The translations under genes were made by a program, and so were the position numbers. This document shows, piece after piece, positions 35,477-49,953 of a stretch of DNA of 64,000 nucleotides. The DNA lies in NCBI GenBank assembly GCA_019614645.1, contig JABWDB010000011.1, positions 1,158,501-1,222,500 on the forward strand. The letters run 5' to 3'. The stretch is from Stratiolaelaps scimitus. Lineage: Eukaryota; Arthropoda; Arachnida; Mesostigmata; Laelapidae. How positions within the stretch are numbered: the first letter of the stretch is position 1; every line of letters begins with the position of its first letter. The notes below the pieces were generated by a model. That model was given only the letters and a program-made list of their open reading frames with translations. It had not been told where the DNA came from and ran no database searches.

Positions 35477-38400
35477 CCGCGGGAAGACTTGTCTAGCTAG
35501 TGGCTTCGCTTCACGGGGGCGCCGGCTAGTGTCGGCTTGGCGACGGCGGCTAGGCCAGCGTTGCAGAGGGCTGCAAGCACACAGAGAAGGACAAAGAGAG
35601 AGAGAGAGAGAGCATCGGGAGGGATCGCGGAATGGAAAGACGATTGCAAGCAACGGGAAGAAATGAGAAATTGCGAACGCGCGCGCGCGCGAGCTCGCAA
35701 ATGGCGCTAGTGGATGGGTGTGTATGTGTATAGTGAGATTGGGGGCGGAGGAGAGAACAGTTGCAGGACCTATGGGGTAACGTCTTGCTGGGGGGGTGGG
35801 GGGTCGGCTCCAGCGGGATGGGCTCACAGAGACCAGGACAGGCATACATTCTCTACCGAGTGAGTATGGAAGTTGGCTGATGGTAGAATTGCAAGAGGTT
35901 TGTGGGGTGGGGGGGCCGGGGCGAATCGGGGGAGTGCGGGAAGCGGTGTGGAGACCGAAGGGAATTGCAATTGGGGGCTGCCGCCGACGATTGAAGAAAG
36001 GAAGAAATTAGCTGTTCGACCAACAGACGGGCCGACTCTCGGGAGGGTGGCCGTGGGAAAGGCAATCCGCGCAGGGAAGAGACAATGGATGACTATGCCC
36101 ATGATGATGATGATGATATAGTAGTGATGAACAGTGAAAGATGATGATGTAATCGCAATAGGAATGAGTGGTGAATTTCAGCTCGCTGCTGCTTGCGAGA
36201 TTGTAAAGCTACATCGGACAGATACATAGCCAGAGGAATAAGACTAGAGAAACGGCGCAACCTACGCATCTCATCGTAGCGTCACCACGATCAAACGCAA
36301 TAGGTGGGGATATTGCCGGAGGAATGGAATACAGGATGTTGAGTAGTGATAACGCCTTGCGGAATGGCTTCATTTAGTTAGAAAAACTATACGTGTAAAA
36401 TCTTGATTGCGTCAAGGTTGAGCCACCAGCTGGGACTTTGCTCCTGTTCGACGGAGGCCGTATGGCGTTGCTGAACGTATCAGTGAAGGCAGCGTTCGTT
36501 CGTACGTTCGAATTGCAGGAAACACGCGACACAGCAGAAAGCGATTGAGGCCAATTATATGTTGTGTTGTACCGCCGTTGCCCTGCACTAGCAGCAACAC
36601 TATGCTTACGGAGAGAGGGAGAGCGATTGTGTGTGTATGTAAGAGAGAGAAAGAGTGGCCGAGATAGGGAGTGCAGAGATAGTTGTGATTCTCAAAGACA
36701 CCCAGGCGTACTGGACCAAGATTAACCGAGGTGAGTCCACGCGCTTAATTCGGGTCGTTCCTCGTTGCTCTGATTACGGGAAGTAATAGGACATGTCACG
36801 AAACGTGTCTCCATGTTACGTATCGGTTGAAAGGCTCCGTCGCATGCGAGAGGCGCTCGGCCTTGGCAAGGATCGTCTACGATGCGCGATACCTCAGTAC
36901 TGGCGGATACGGGATTATGAGGAAACTAGGGCGGAGCCCCTCTCGATCCAATGTGCAACTGTTGCGTCAGTATGTGTTAAAATGGGAGATGTAGGAATCC
37001 CTATGCAATCCCACATGGATCATATAAAAAATGAGTCATAATTATTATCATTACTTATACTACTAATACATATTATTATAATTAGTTGTATATGTATGTC
37101 GTGTGTAGATAAGAGCTGATGGACTAAGTACTAAAAGTTTATGAAGGCACACGGTCACTAGAATATACTACGCACCGATGCAACGGTACAATAGTTACAG
37201 GCGACAGGTTCGCTCCCTACACGATACACCATTCAGCTGCTGTCGCAGCAGCAACCCAATGGATGAAATGGCGAGGTGGCATTTTCTTGAATTTACTTCT
37301 ATCCACGTGCGGGCGTACACATATACGAAACTATCGCTATCGACCGAACGCTCAATGATTGTGATATAGGCTCTCGTATGCGCTCAGCCATGCGGACAAC
37401 TCAGGTCGGTAGGTAGACTTCGCGGCTGTGTTGAGCAAAATCCGTCCACAAGCTCGTACATCATACTTTTGTTCGGGTACTTCCGGTTTTTCACGCCGCC
37501 GAAAAATGAGTTTTCACCAAGCAACAATTGAAACCCTTTTCGACCGGCAAATAGCATACGTACGACGAATTACGGTTTCGTTTCGGCGGTCAGGCCCGTA
37601 CAAGCGTCTGGCATAGTCTGAACTCAAGAACAAATTCGCCCCGAAAGCACTGAGCAACGGGGGTATGCATAAACGCGACAAGGTTTCGAACAGGTCGTAC
37701 AGCCTTCTACCGGACGAACCCTATGGTACTGCCGAGGGGCTGAAGATCCGGGGGAACCAGCTTAAGGGGGAGATGAAACTGAAGGCCAGTCGTAGCTTGA
37801 AAAACCTTTAATAGATTAGAAACATATTCGCTGTCGTCTCTCTCGCTCTCTCTCTGTATATAGCTTTCTCTCTGGATAGCCATAAGCGGGATTCGCCGCG
37901 TCACCCTCTCTTTACAGCCCCCTATGCTATAGCGCTAATCTGATTTGGTGGCAGGGTATGAAAATTTGATAGTGGTATCTCAGCCTCCCCCTCTGCTCCG
38001 GGTCGCGGCGCACTCGATCTCTCTTGCCGATCTCTCCGGCTCTTTCTAGCTTTGCGATCTCTCATACTCCTGGCCCGCGCCTCTGTGGCCACTTCGTGTC
38101 GTTTCCCATTGCCAGCTTCATTCATACTCCCCACCCACCAGTGGACCCTTGTCTATCGCCCTCTCTCTCGCTCTTTATGTATACATATATATATATATTT
38201 CTGTCGCACACTGTCTCGTGCCTACTCACCACAGTGGCTCTGTTGTCCCCAGACTTCTCCCCGCCGTGGCAGCTGCGGCGGCGGCGGCCGCTGAGCAACA
38301 CTAGGAGGAACGCTATCGTCATTCTCCGATGTGGCCTTTCTTCGGTGTCCCTAAGGGAATCGGATGGATTGGGTGAGACTTGCAGCCGGAGGCAGTCAAC

Positions 38401-40007
38401 AGCGTGGGAACGACGATCGGGTCGGGCGAATCGCTCGTGCGAGGTAGCGGGCTAGCTAGCGAACGGGACACATTGGGGCCCTGTCCACATTGCCCCTGCT
38501 CTGTCTCGATGCGTTGAATGACAGCGGTCAACGGCCACTTCGAGAACGAGGGCTCAGGGGGTCAGCGAGGAGGCAAACGTAAGGATGAGTGAGTTGAGTC
38601 GGTGGGATACCATTGAACGGATAGATAGATATATAGATAAGCACGATTCAGAGATCAAATAGACGCAACCGAATTGCGAGATCTCGCTGAACACGAAGGG
38701 GCACGGCTTTGAGAGCACTGTCGATCCCGGTGTCCAGTCTCTGGGCTTAGCAGGCTACAGCAGGCCAATACGGTTCAAGCACGTACCCACTGTCAGCGAT
38801 GTTCATGTTCTGCATCGACACAATCATTGTAGGCGTCAGGAACAGTGACCAGCGGTTGACTCTATGGTAACAGTGCGTCTTCGCCATCCAATGACTGCTG
38901 ACGATCTCGATGATCCGGAGCCGAGGGCGAAGATGCCCATTCCTCTAACGGTAGTAATTGAGCAGGCAACATATGCAAACCACCCAAGCGGCCTCGGACT
39001 GCCCCACATGCGAGGCCAGGCGTGCACCACACTTAGACATATCGGAACACCGTGTGGTGGAGCGAGCCTTGGGCCTTGATCGGGGCTTCGGGGATAGCCT
39101 GGATGAGTGGTAGCGTGCGTGGAGGCCGTGTGTGAGGATCGTGTCGGTCGCCCGGCCGGCAGCCGGCCAGCAAGCCCGAGTGTGACTGGCACATGCAGTA
39201 CACAACGAGCGCCTCGATGAAACGGCGCAACGGGCAGAGACAGCGAGAGGGGTGTGAGAGACCAACGCTGCTAGCAACGATCGCCAACGCTCCACCACCC
39301 CTAGGCTCGCTCCCCAAAGCCTAGAGAACCCCCCTCAGCGCTCGGTTGGCGCGAGGCCTCCGTCGGAGCGCAGCGCCACGAGGTTAAGAGCGGAAGCGTG
39401 CCGGACGTGTGACGCACATGCGTCGCGCATCGAACATCCAGGCGTCGTACACAGATACATGTGTATATATATATATGTGTACATATAGATAGAACATGGC
39501 GAGCGAGAGAGAGAGAGAGCCATGGAGCCACCTTGCCGCACACCGGCGACGCGTAGATGCCGATGCTCTGAGGTGCTGACGCGACCGGACTGCCGGTGGG
39601 GTGAGAGGTTGTAGCTGCGGTGGCGAGTTGATCACGCAGAGAGGTATTTGCATGGTCATGTGTTCTGTGTGGGCACAGCCTCGAGTGGCCTATCGTGCGG
39701 CCTATCGCGCAGAGGAGGCACGTGATACAGACACGGCTGGCGGTGGCTGCCGGCCTCGGCAACTGTTGGCGGAATGACTGGCGAACGCCGAAGCACGTGC
39801 ACGAGGGGCCAACAGCTTCGATTACTCCGAGTACATCGGTCTGCCAGCGGTTAGTGCTACTGTATAGCGGCTGACGATTGGTCCCTGTTAACGATAACCT
39901 TGGCTAACGGCGTGTCGGTAGCGTCGGCGGCTAGCCAAGCATCCATGCGTCAACCGGCCATCGATACCGGTGACAACGACAAGTGTCCATAAACAAATCT
40001 GCTATTG

Positions 40008-40027
40008 CTGCTGCTGCTGCTGCTGCG
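40008..40027. repeat. (TGC)n trinucleotide repeat
   Basis: An almost perfect run of TGC units; the minus strand would encode poly-Gln in a short open frame of doubtful reality. Confidence 0.8.
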
Positions 40028-40717
40028 GTTCAGCATCGGAGCGAGCTGCACCTTTTCCGGTAGCGAGCGCACCTAGCCTGTATAAATCCCGTAGAAGGTC
40101 GATGGTGTATAAAACCTGGTAATGTCCTTGAAGGGAGCATCTGAGGAGCTCAGAGGATCCCCTACCGCCCATTCGGCTCATGGATGGAGCGGTTGGCAAA
40201 ATAAGGAATAGATCGATTGAGCATCCAGATAGGAATATTCACAGTAGCACGTGGCAACAAACGATGTATATTATCTACTTTATTTGAATACATCACGCGT
40301 GTGTGGCCGCTTGCGTCGCACGTGAGCTGCGTCCGTGTACGGGTGCTGCTCTATCGACGACGTGTGCTGATGAACGAGTCCTGACGCGTGCGCCTATGCT
40401 GATTGAGGATCCGGTATAGGTGAGATCCGCGTCCATGTGAACAGGTGCGTGGGGCGGAGTACACATCGAGTTCGAGTTTGTGTGGTTCGTTGGCAAAGCA
40501 TTGATGCTGCGTTGCCGTTGCTGTCTCGATAATGTCGCCGAGCGCTCTTTGCAAACAACGAGATCACGGCTCAGTGGCTAGCACCCTCGTCAGTAAGGAG
40601 AAGAGCTGTTGCAGTCGTCCCTGACGTACGAATCGCCCTATAGCGACTATGGGAATAATATAAATGTTACTAGCAAAATTAATTGGATCTTTCCACTTAT
40701 GGAGGAAGCATCAGAAC

Positions 40718-40720
<3 letters not shown>

Positions 40721-40769
<49 letters not shown>
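40721..40769. repeat. (TA)n microsatellite
   Basis: Uninterrupted TA run of about 49 bases. Confidence 0.95.
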
Positions 40770-40773
<4 letters not shown>

Positions 40774-41696
40774 AGTCTGTACATACATGTGTACGGAAGT
40801 ATGCGGAAGCATGGCTACTTTCAGCCCTTCGTCATAAAAGTTTGGACGTTTTCCCTCAGGGCAATCTAGAGGAAGACGACAGATACAGCAACTTGCTCCT
40901 GCGGCCTCTTGTCCGCAGTGGCCTCCAAGCGTAGTATCATTGTATGCTGATATTCAGCAGAGACACTTTGAGAAAAAGAACATCTCGCCTAACCAGGTTC
41001 CCCTATCTGTTACGCCAGTTGTCGTATATGTACATGCTTGCTGTATATGCATATATATATATATAATACATGATATGTTCTCTAATATTCGTTCCTAACA
41101 AGCTCTCAATAGACGCTATTCATGCAGACCATGTCTAAGGATTCATTTTAGCGATTGAGTGAAAGCAATCATGCCCGGTGAAGGGTACCTCTACTCTCGA
41201 ATGGAACCGTCTGGTAGTCGTGCATGGAAAGAAACGCTATGAATATCCCTTGCCTCAATGGCAAATCCGAGGTGCGCTCCCAGCAGCAATATAGCAGAGG
41301 TGTGCCTAGATACCTAAATGTTTATTTGATAAACGAACAAGAAGCTGGCCACATCAGCGTGCCAATGGACTTCTCCTAATGCACAATAAGATACGTCATG
41401 TTTACGCGAGCTTTTGTCGTAGCTTTTGCTACCATAGAATATATTACCATTAGTACAAAAGAATCCGTCGGCCTAATCTCCGGAAATGGCCAAGGCCAAC
41501 AGTATAAAGCAGGGACACAAACACAAAATATAAAGACCGGGACGTTCCCAACCACGAAAACAGCTCGCTCCCTATGCGATCGTCGGACAATAGCCCCACG
41601 CATTTGTCTCCGACAGCTCTACGCAATAATGATTCCGTTATTATAGTATATAGTGTGGCTGAGAAAAAGCGGATCGTCGCTACCTCGGCAGTTGAG

Positions 41697-41792
41697 ACGG
41701 GGTCCGTCCTTGTGAAGCAATGCCGAAAGCGGCCATACCCGTCGACATTAATAGATGTTTAGGGCCGTGAAGAGTTAGCCCGGAAAATAGAT
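41697..41792 (+). repeat. Dispersed repeat family B, copy 2
   Basis: GGTCCGTCCTTGTGAAGCAA then TGCCGAAAGCGG, CCGTCGACATTAATAGATG and GTTAGCCCGGAAAAT match the body of the element at 22400-22482 in order. Confidence 0.5.
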
Positions 41793-43591
41793 CTCGGTTA
41801 CAAGTTGAAGACCAGTATTCTTCATTCCGCAAATGCGGATACCACTCAGCAGTCACTGAAGCAAGATAAGAAGCCGATTGAGGACATTTACTCAACCACC
41901 ACCACGTGTACGCGTTGTGCAGTATCGTAATTATAATGATTCAGCTAGTGATGGCATGATTCGTTTTTTGCCAATAAGATTTCGCTGCTGGGGTAATTAG
42001 CGGGATTTAAGACGTCGTTTCTGGTTCAACCACGACAATGCAAATCAAACTGCTTTCGTTCTGCCGAACCCAACTAGCGAATGCCTGTGGATCGATATCT
42101 GACGTGGACAGTGATTAAGGCAGGATATCCCGGCTGTACGAATAAGAATATATTCGTAATTAGCTCACCCTTACGATGGGCACAACACAAATCCTGATTA
42201 CGTGTACGGAGCTCGCTGTAAGCGACACCACCGCTGAACGTCGGCTGGAACCGGACGAGGTCGGGTAATTGGCCAGATTATCCAATTGGAAAGAGCAAGG
42301 ACATAAACAACGGCCACACATATCCTGTGGACCTTAGCCGAGCGTGATGATAATTCTCTCCAGCTCGAGTACGCACGTTCGCCTAGTCACGCTAGAGAGA
42401 ATTCTGTTAGTTCAATTGGACGTTTCTTCATCAGCATCTAAATTCCCTGTGTTCCGTAGAAGTAACAAGCTGAAATGTCACGTTCGCTTGGGCTATAGGT
42501 CAGGTCTAAATCAGAAATGGAAGATGGCTGTGTACCAGTGTTAATCGTGATTATTTTTTTCTTTCAAATCCAAAACACCCTAGCCGTGGCTAAGCAGCGA
42601 CTAACAAATGACGCATATGAAAAGTTACGTAGTTCGTTAACATTATATGCCATCCTGTAATATTTGCTTCGATCATTAATGAACATGGCCATTAATAAGC
42701 CTGGTGCTAACCTTAATTCTAGGTTTGGCTAACCAGGTGACAGTAACTATGTATGCGCACAAACAGATCTATAAGCATAAGCATTTTCTTAAGGAACCGC
42801 TCGCTTTGAATAAACGTAGGCTGATACCCTATGAAAATAGTTGCAATCGGCGTCTTTATTCACGTACACGTTAATTAGCTAATAAAGCCCATAAAAGAAC
42901 CATTCCACGAATGGCTTCTACGTCCGTTAAATCGTCGCTCAAACGTGGAAAAATCTAAATGCAGGCCAGACCTCAGAAACACTGTTAACTGCGAATTACA
43001 CGGGGAGACCAGTCGATTTCAACATTCTCTGCCTGCTCTCGCGTGATCCTTAATTATTAATTATGACGAATAAAAATAAATACGCCAGAATCTACAAGCT
43101 TACACATTACGGGCATCGCAAAGACGTCATGCCGTCAACCGAATGCCTTGAATTCTAGTACAAGCAGTATAAACAAACTAGCCTAGTATCTCCGACATTT
43201 TCCCATAGCGCGATGTGGGCGGCTGCCTTCAAATGCATGGTCACATGGTTTGGCCCTTGGCAAAATCGCCAGACGTTTGCTATTCGGCAATAAAGCTGCC
43301 CGCACGGTGATGCCGGGCAACTGTGTATTTCTGCGGGTATTGTATACCCGTTGGCTAGCCTGTCTGGTTGTGAATCGATTACATAAAATAGAAAATTTTG
43401 ATTTGTTAACTGCAATTCTACAATTCTTTACTTCTCAATGTGTCACGGCAGCCTCCGGCCATTTACGGCCAGAGACTTCGCTGTCCAGGCCACCGTGCTG
43501 ACATTGTTAAAAATAGATAGTCCTGACTCAAAAAGTGCGTCTACATTTCCAATGCAAGTGACAATACTAACAAATTAATGAATTATGATAC

Positions 43592-43789
43592 CTGATCAGT
43601 GATAAGCTGATAAGCGCAGTGCTCAACGTTTAAACGAACTCTTGCCACGTCCAACTCACGCTTGGCGTTGGATACGCGCTGCAGGCGTGGATCTTGGACT
43701 TTCTGTCGGTGGCCGTGGATGTTCTGTCTTCCCAACTCAGCCACTGCCTGACGGCTATTATATACAAGGCGAAACACCGATTTGGCCAT
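43592..43789 (-). CDS. Exon of an unknown gene, helical basic protein
   Basis: A 66-codon frame starts MAKSVFRLVYNSRQAVAELG and runs to a donor GATCAG|GTATCA in phase 0. The second half (LQRVSNAKRELDVARVRLNV) is strongly amphipathic-helical and recalls the K-R-x-L-D-x-A-R helix seen in BAR-domain proteins; that likeness is weak. An acceptor-like CTCAAAAAG just upstream would make it an internal exon beginning ARNMAKS. Downstream exons, at lower coordinates, were not identified. Confidence 0.4.
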
Positions 43790-43802
43790 ATTTCTCGCCT
43801 CT

Positions 43803-46800
43803 TTTTGAGGAAAATTAATTACCAACCATAAGCTGCCCTCTTATTCCTGTGTTCGTTAAATTTAAACCCACTGTTTGTAAACCGTTTGTCATGCAAACAT
43901 GCATAATATGACATAATATATGAGGGATTCTTGCACAGCAAAAAAAAAAAGAAAGAAATATATCAATCACCGTGATCGTGACAACCTTCGCAGCGCTCCG
44001 GCCGCTTCAACAAATACGAACTCCTTTACACGTATCAGTAACGAGCGTGCCAGCATCCCCCCACCGAATACTGCTACATCTCTCTCCCAGTGAAACGTAC
44101 ACATTCGCATGACTTCCCTCTTCCATCTCTCTCTCTCTCTCTCTCCCGCTTTCTCACTGCAGGTCACTTAATCCCGAAGATGTCTAAATCTACTCATCGA
44201 GCCTTCGAGCGCTTGTTCCAACGCACCTTAACTGCTTTCGCCTCTCGGCGTTTAGCCCCCATAAACATTTCCCTATAGAGTCTCCTTCAGGGCCAACGTG
44301 AGCGCCGCTTCGTGTCGCTTGCTTTTCCTCGGTCCTGCCGCTAGTACATGCGGACCTCACAGGGACACAAGGCAAATGCCGAAAATTGAACACATGGCCC
44401 ATGGCAGCTGGCTCAGGTTGCAGGGCCACGGTGTCCGAGGAAGGGAGGCCTACGTTGCCAAGTCCCTAAACCTCCCTTTGCTCCTCAGGAGAATCGGGGT
44501 GTGTTATTTACACCCCTCTCTATTCTTCTTCGTCGGGGAGAGACCCTATTCGAAGGCGGGGCTGCTTCGTTTGCCGCGTTGCCCTGGAACAGACCCGCTT
44601 AGCCAAGTGGAGCTCGGGCTTTTCCAACCAAACGCTGCGATGCGCGCCTCGTGCGGAAAAGTAGAAAACGTTCCTTTATCCGGGAGACACGGGCACGTGT
44701 GGCTTGGGGAAATACGAGGAAAACGGCGTCAGACGCTGCCTCCAGGCCTCGCGCGTCCGGGAACGCATCAGGAAAGCCAGCCGCGCGAAGCTGCAGCCGA
44801 CAATCGAGGCCGATGAACCAGTGAGAACTTGGCGTCTGCACATGAAAGCTGGAAAGAGAGCGAGACTGCAGGAAAGAAAGGATTCCTTTGGGGGTTTGCC
44901 TCTCACGCACGAAAGGGGTACCGGGACGAGTAGAGGAGGGGAAGGCAGGGCAAGATTGCGGCTGTCAGTTTCATTTGGCTCTACCTTTGGAAGCAGAGAA
45001 AGCTTCACAGCTGCGAAGCATAGCGGTAGCGGTTAACTGGCAGGGGGACGGGCGGTCGGGCTGGCAATCTGGCTACCCTAGGAGAGAAAAGAAAGAGATT
45101 CGAAAGCGAGATCAACAGGGAGAAGGTGCGTTCATCTTCATTAAATTACAATTTCGACGAACTTCGCCACCAGCAAAGGCCCTCGCCACGTCCAGACCCT
45201 CCCTCCCGTCTGCATCGTTCACCCGACGGGGAAGGAAGAGAACGACATACAGAGAAAGAGAGAGAGAGACCTAGGATGATCTGGGCCACAATTCCAACAC
45301 AATGCAGAAGGCAGCACGCGAGAACGAGCCACGCAAAGCGGTTAACTCGATGGAATCTGTTGCGATGATGCCTTTGGAGGGAGTATCTCTGATTCGAGTG
45401 CGCGGTACTTAGTACCTTGCACTCAATGCATGCGTGTCGTGTTCGAGCTCCTGGGTGTACTGGCGACAGTCGTTCGCTGTCAATCGCTCCGTTTCGATAC
45501 AGGGATGTTTCGATGAATTAACCCGAAGTCACGTGGGAACAGCAAAGCAAGCCATTACACTATCGTACCTGCGTTCACTCGCCGTATCCTCACCCCGTGC
45601 CGGCTAGCACTCAGCCCTGCCTCGTAAGTCCCAAGGTACTGCACTGCTAACGTCAGCTAAAATAGGCTAATTTTAGTTTAATAGCTTGTTCTAGCGCTAT
45701 GCTGGAACACATCGGATCTGCGGAGCTGGGTCGACAGCTAATGCTTACAGTGGGTTTGCGCTTATCTGCTCTGTGTAGCCCTGCCGTCCGAACACCTCTC
45801 CGCTCCGCTTCAGCATTGTAACGATGAACACCAGCACTACTCTTTCTGTGCAGAGACACTTGCCGTTCCCGACTTCGTAACGAGAATAGCCAATCGTTAG
45901 GAAGGACAGTGGCGCCTGTGAAGGGATCTTTGCCGAAGACCTGCCTCGGAACACTACAGGTCCGCGGAGGTCCATGAAAGAAAGTGATCCCCGTCTGATA
46001 TCACCCACATTTTTAGGCCGATTGCAATGGCGGCGTCCGTTGAACAGCGCTCGCTGTGGCAAGCCCATAGACCAAGCCCTCATTCCCCAATCTGCTCGGG
46101 CCACTCTCATCGAAGAGCAACTACTAAACTCAGAAGAGACCAGGTGTGTGCCGGTAACCGTCGGCCGCTTTCGAACGCTGCCGAGGTAATTTGCCAGCGT
46201 TTTTGGACAGCCTTCTGGCTGCTGCCACCGCGGCCGCATTTCGGGAGGCACCGAGAGAACGAATCGAACCAGCCTGCTAAATACACGGGACAACTTTGGC
46301 TACCCGCCTCACCGGCAGCAACCGAGAAATGAGAACCGACTGTGAACGGTTCTGGTAGGAGCGTTCCTATGCTGCAGCAGAAACGGCTGCAGTATCTCCA
46401 TCAGTCGTTAGCGTAATCTAGCTATTTATAGATGACCGCCACCCGTAACGAACGTAAAGCCAAGCCGAACTTCAGGTGGCAAATCTCAAACGACTATATA
46501 TATATATATATATAATTCTAATTAAAGTTGTGGAACTCTGTTGTTTCCTGCTGGAACTCTGCAGCTTCCGAGCCGGCTCCAAACATTTGCCTTGGCTAAT
46601 TCGAATGGTGGAGACAAATTTCCACACCTTTTCCGCTGACCCATTGGCGATACAGAGGTAATTAATTTAAAGGTGTTCTTACCCCAATTCAACTTCGAGC
46701 CTACCTTATACATACTTAAGAACGTACCCCGACACCTGATGTATGTGTGCGTGTTTTCCAAGTTAATGTCCATTTGACACTTTGGCACAACGAGAGAGTC

Positions 46801-47820
46801 ACTCTCTGCGACGTCGACTTGACATGTGACACATCCTCGCCAACGAAATGCTCACATCTGTGCACACATATGATTGTAGAGAGTTGAAGACTCTCTAAGT
46901 GAAATAGAGTGCTTGTGTTGAGTCTACGATCACATCAACAAGAGACCTATCACCGCGATGGCTTCAACGATGGCCAAGTTGTCTCTGGCGGAAAAAAGTC
47001 TCAATTTATAATCGCTTGTGAGTACACGTCGAAGGCGAACGCACCGTAACGATATCAAGCGTTGTACGCACTCGCAACATAAAGGGTGGGGCAAAAGTAG
47101 GCTTACAGTTAGGGAAAACTACGGCTCCAGTTTAAATTGACGCTGCCGCAACCCTTAACTCTAAATGTAACATAGTCATGTTCTAACTGTCTGCCTGCCC
47201 GCATCTTAATTGTGAGGGTACTTTTAAAAGCTCAACTTGTATATATATATATATATATATATATATACTACAATGTTCGCATAGACCAATTTCTCCAGCT
47301 GTGGTATTGTACCTGTCCATTTGTTATTTCTTCGTCACATAGATGAAAGTATATGTTGAACAGCGCCTACATGCTTGAACTACGGATTACACAACCAATC
47401 AGAAGAGTCCTAATCCCAAATTATTCTCTCTAGCTGCAGGGACAGTGCCCCCGCTACATTTCTTGGCACACGCTCCATTTCTTATCCCCTGCATGAGACG
47501 CAACCCCAAATCTGCAATATTTTATCGCTACCACAAAATTTTCTAAAGTAAATACAGCTCGCCTGACATAACGATATACATCAGATGATTTATTGTATTT
47601 GTACTTACATTCAAACAGCAATCGGCACGCATCAATCTATCGACAGCGATATTCTACGTACGTCACATGCGTCCTGGCTGCGGCTAACGTCAAATATATA
47701 TTGTACCTAGAGACAAAAGCACCTCGGGGGTGCTTCTCGTCTATGGTTTTTCGCTCATTTGTCACTTCACCGTTTCATGCATATGTACATTTGGCGCCTT
47801 CTGATACCTTGAATTGATTA
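43803..47820. other. Interval without a recognised gene
   Basis: GC-rich open frames overlap on both strands at 44.3-45.3 kb and 45.7-46.3 kb; one plus frame (45974-46186) ends at a donor-like CCGAG|GTAATT. None shows a known domain. CT run at 44128-44146, (TA)n tracts near 46495 and 47240-47268. Confidence 0.35.
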
Positions 47821-48042
47821 TCACGAGTTGGCATCATCGTTCTCTTCGTCGCTGTCAACGTTGTCTTGGCACCATGAACGCCCGGCTTGAAAGCGATCGT
47901 CGCGTCCGAAGCTGACCAGTCGGACGCCACGACCCTGTGTAAATATCCCTTCAACGTACAACGCTTGTATGTGGGGACAGAGCATCAGAAGGGTGTACTC
48001 CATCTTTTTGCCTTCTTCTATTTCCGTCTCGAATCTGCGCCA
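47821..48042 (-). CDS. Terminal exon, unknown gene, acidic C-terminus
   Basis: After acceptor CTGTCATATCAG the frame opens in phase 0 as WRRFETEIEEGKKMEYTLLM, continues through HIQALYVEGIFTQGRGVRL and ends in an acidic tail DNVDSDEENDDANS and stop. Composition, acceptor and unbroken 74 codons in an AT-rich setting favour a real last exon. Upstream exons are not identified; a frame at 48686-48934 (minus) ends at a donor but in the wrong phase to join directly. Family unknown. Confidence 0.45.
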   Translation of the reverse strand, partial: WRRFETEIEEGKKMEYTLLMLCPHIQALYVEGIFTQGRGVRLVSFGRDDRFQAGRSWCQDNVDSDEENDDANS

Positions 48043-49953
48043 CTGATATGACAGCGTGTATGACGATAATATGACATATAGTATGTGGTGCGTCTCAAGA
48101 AATCACGGAGGAGGCGGTCGTCGCCACAACTCGCTGAGGAAAGCGAACGAGAATAATGTGACAGTCTGCCGTTGAGTATAGCATTGTTATTATTGTTATT
48201 ACTAGTACTATTGTTATTACTATTACCATCATTATTTTACTTTTATTGACAATTTCTCGTTTTCACCGACGATAATCCCGCGAACAAAGTGTGCCGGTGC
48301 TTTGTACCAAGCCAAAAACAAGGCAGACATTTCTGTCACCCACGATCATCATAGATAAAGGCTTTAAAGAAAATTCTTCCTGAGGAGGTTTAAGATGAGA
48401 GCCATCGCTCTTCAAGGCCATCGCCACCTTGGAAAATTAGCAGTCCATCAGTACCGCTATGATAAAGAAACTCAAACTATATATATATTTAAAAATATAT
48501 ATATATATATATGTCTTCCATGTGTGCTCATTTAGTAAGTGATGCCTTCTCGGGCCTGTACATCGCTAAGTATAATATCACTATGTTATCATGAACATGA
48601 ACGTTGAAACATATTACTTGAGCTATTATTTGAAAGGGATGAGAGACGGGTCCGACGTGCGGCGGTGTCGTCAGGTTAACCTAAATCATGTATATACGAG
48701 TATTTCCTCACACCTGTCTCGTTTATAAATAACATTGTGGGCTGCAGTCCCCATTTTGCAAATTCTGCCTTTGCTCTCTAGTGCCGCGGGGGGCGGCGGC
48801 GGCGGCAGCGGCCTTCGAACAGCTGCCGCCAGCCACTGCTGGCAACGTTCGAGTTCACACGCATATGTAAGTATCACCTCAGCGATGCCTCTCTCGCATG
48901 CCTGTTGTATTGTCACATTTGCTACGACATTCATTCTACGTCACGTCTTCATTGTGTGAGCTGATACCCTGAAATGAGGTCCATCCGCTGATCCACTACT
49001 ACAATTACAGATCATTAAAAGAGCTCATGTGTGTATCACGTCGTAAATCAGCGTCATTAGCTCGCCATCGCTCTCACTCGAGATTGAAATGAGACAAAAC
49101 AAAGCTATCGACTCAACAATCGCAAGATGGCGAACTGATGAGGGTCAACTCTGGCTAAGCAAAACCAAATCTTCTACACGTCTGTCCAATGTGCTTACTG
49201 CATCGTGTGTTTATCCGCATGGACATTCTTGCTGGCGACGTAAGCCAATGAGCGGACGGCGTACGTGATTAATTTCTTCATATGATCCACGTTCACTATT
49301 TTGCTATGGGGAGAAGAGGGAGGTATTGGTAGACGCTGGCTGAATTTGTGAAAAATATGCCAAATTTACTAATAAACTAACCAGCCAACGAATTAGTTAA
49401 CTCGCTCAGTGGACGCACGATAAATCAAGCTCAATTATTGACCATTGCTTCGGCACAGCATGTGTTTGACAAGCGGACAGAAGAAGAGAGAGAGGGAGAG
49501 AGATGTCTTAGATCTTAGCTGCCTGAAGTGATTTTGGATCTCATCGACAACCGTGTGATTTCTCTACACGAATCAACACATCCCGAACATAGGCATACTA
49601 CAACGGGAACGGAAATAATTGAAGGCGGGCGAGTGTTTTGTACGGGCGCGGGTCCAAAGCAGAAGTGTGCCAGCCTTGCCGTTGAGACATTTCACATTTC
49701 ACAAATTTCTACACCCATTGTACCACCCTTCACGCGGCTTCCTCCGCGTGGGAGATCACAGTTACGATCAAGAGTCGTTTTGTCTCGGTAGATCCGTACG
49801 TCAAAACTAACTAGGTAGCTTCGTGACCGATTAGTCGATGTTTTTCGCTGTTGCTGCTTGCTCCATCTACCATCTACCTATTATCTACAGGGGAGCAAGA
49901 CAGCAGGCGGGCGGGCGGTCACGCGCGGAAAAACCGTCACGAGCTTGTATTTG
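48043..49953. other. Unassigned interval
   Basis: Holds an ATT-rich block at 48185-48245, a (GGC)n run near 48787-48805 within a Pro-run-encoding minus frame (48686-48934), and (TA)n near 48478-48512. No gene recognised. Confidence 0.35.

Larger units (their letters stand above)
32980..43591. other. Gene-poor, microsatellite-rich interval upstream of HEY
   Basis: No convincing coding exon recognised. Contains GC-rich probable HEY 5' sequence (33.0-34.1 kb, with a (CCG)n run near 33868-33890), GA/CT runs at 35.1, 35.6 and 36.6 kb, a (TGC)n run at 40008-40027, a long (TA)n at 40721-40769 and a family B repeat at 41697. Several open frames of 100-330 codons are low-complexity or strand-ambiguous. 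Confidence 0.5.

Noticed and set aside
34668..35666. 332-codon plus-strand open frame, the longest in the window
   Set aside because: It runs through a GAGA microsatellite and poly-Ser/Asn tracts, minus frames are equally open, and there is no domain or splice logic. Most likely a low-complexity artefact.
44298..45274. Overlapping plus and minus frames of 100-170 codons
   Set aside because: Strand-ambiguous, GC- and purine-biased, no domains or coherent splice borders.
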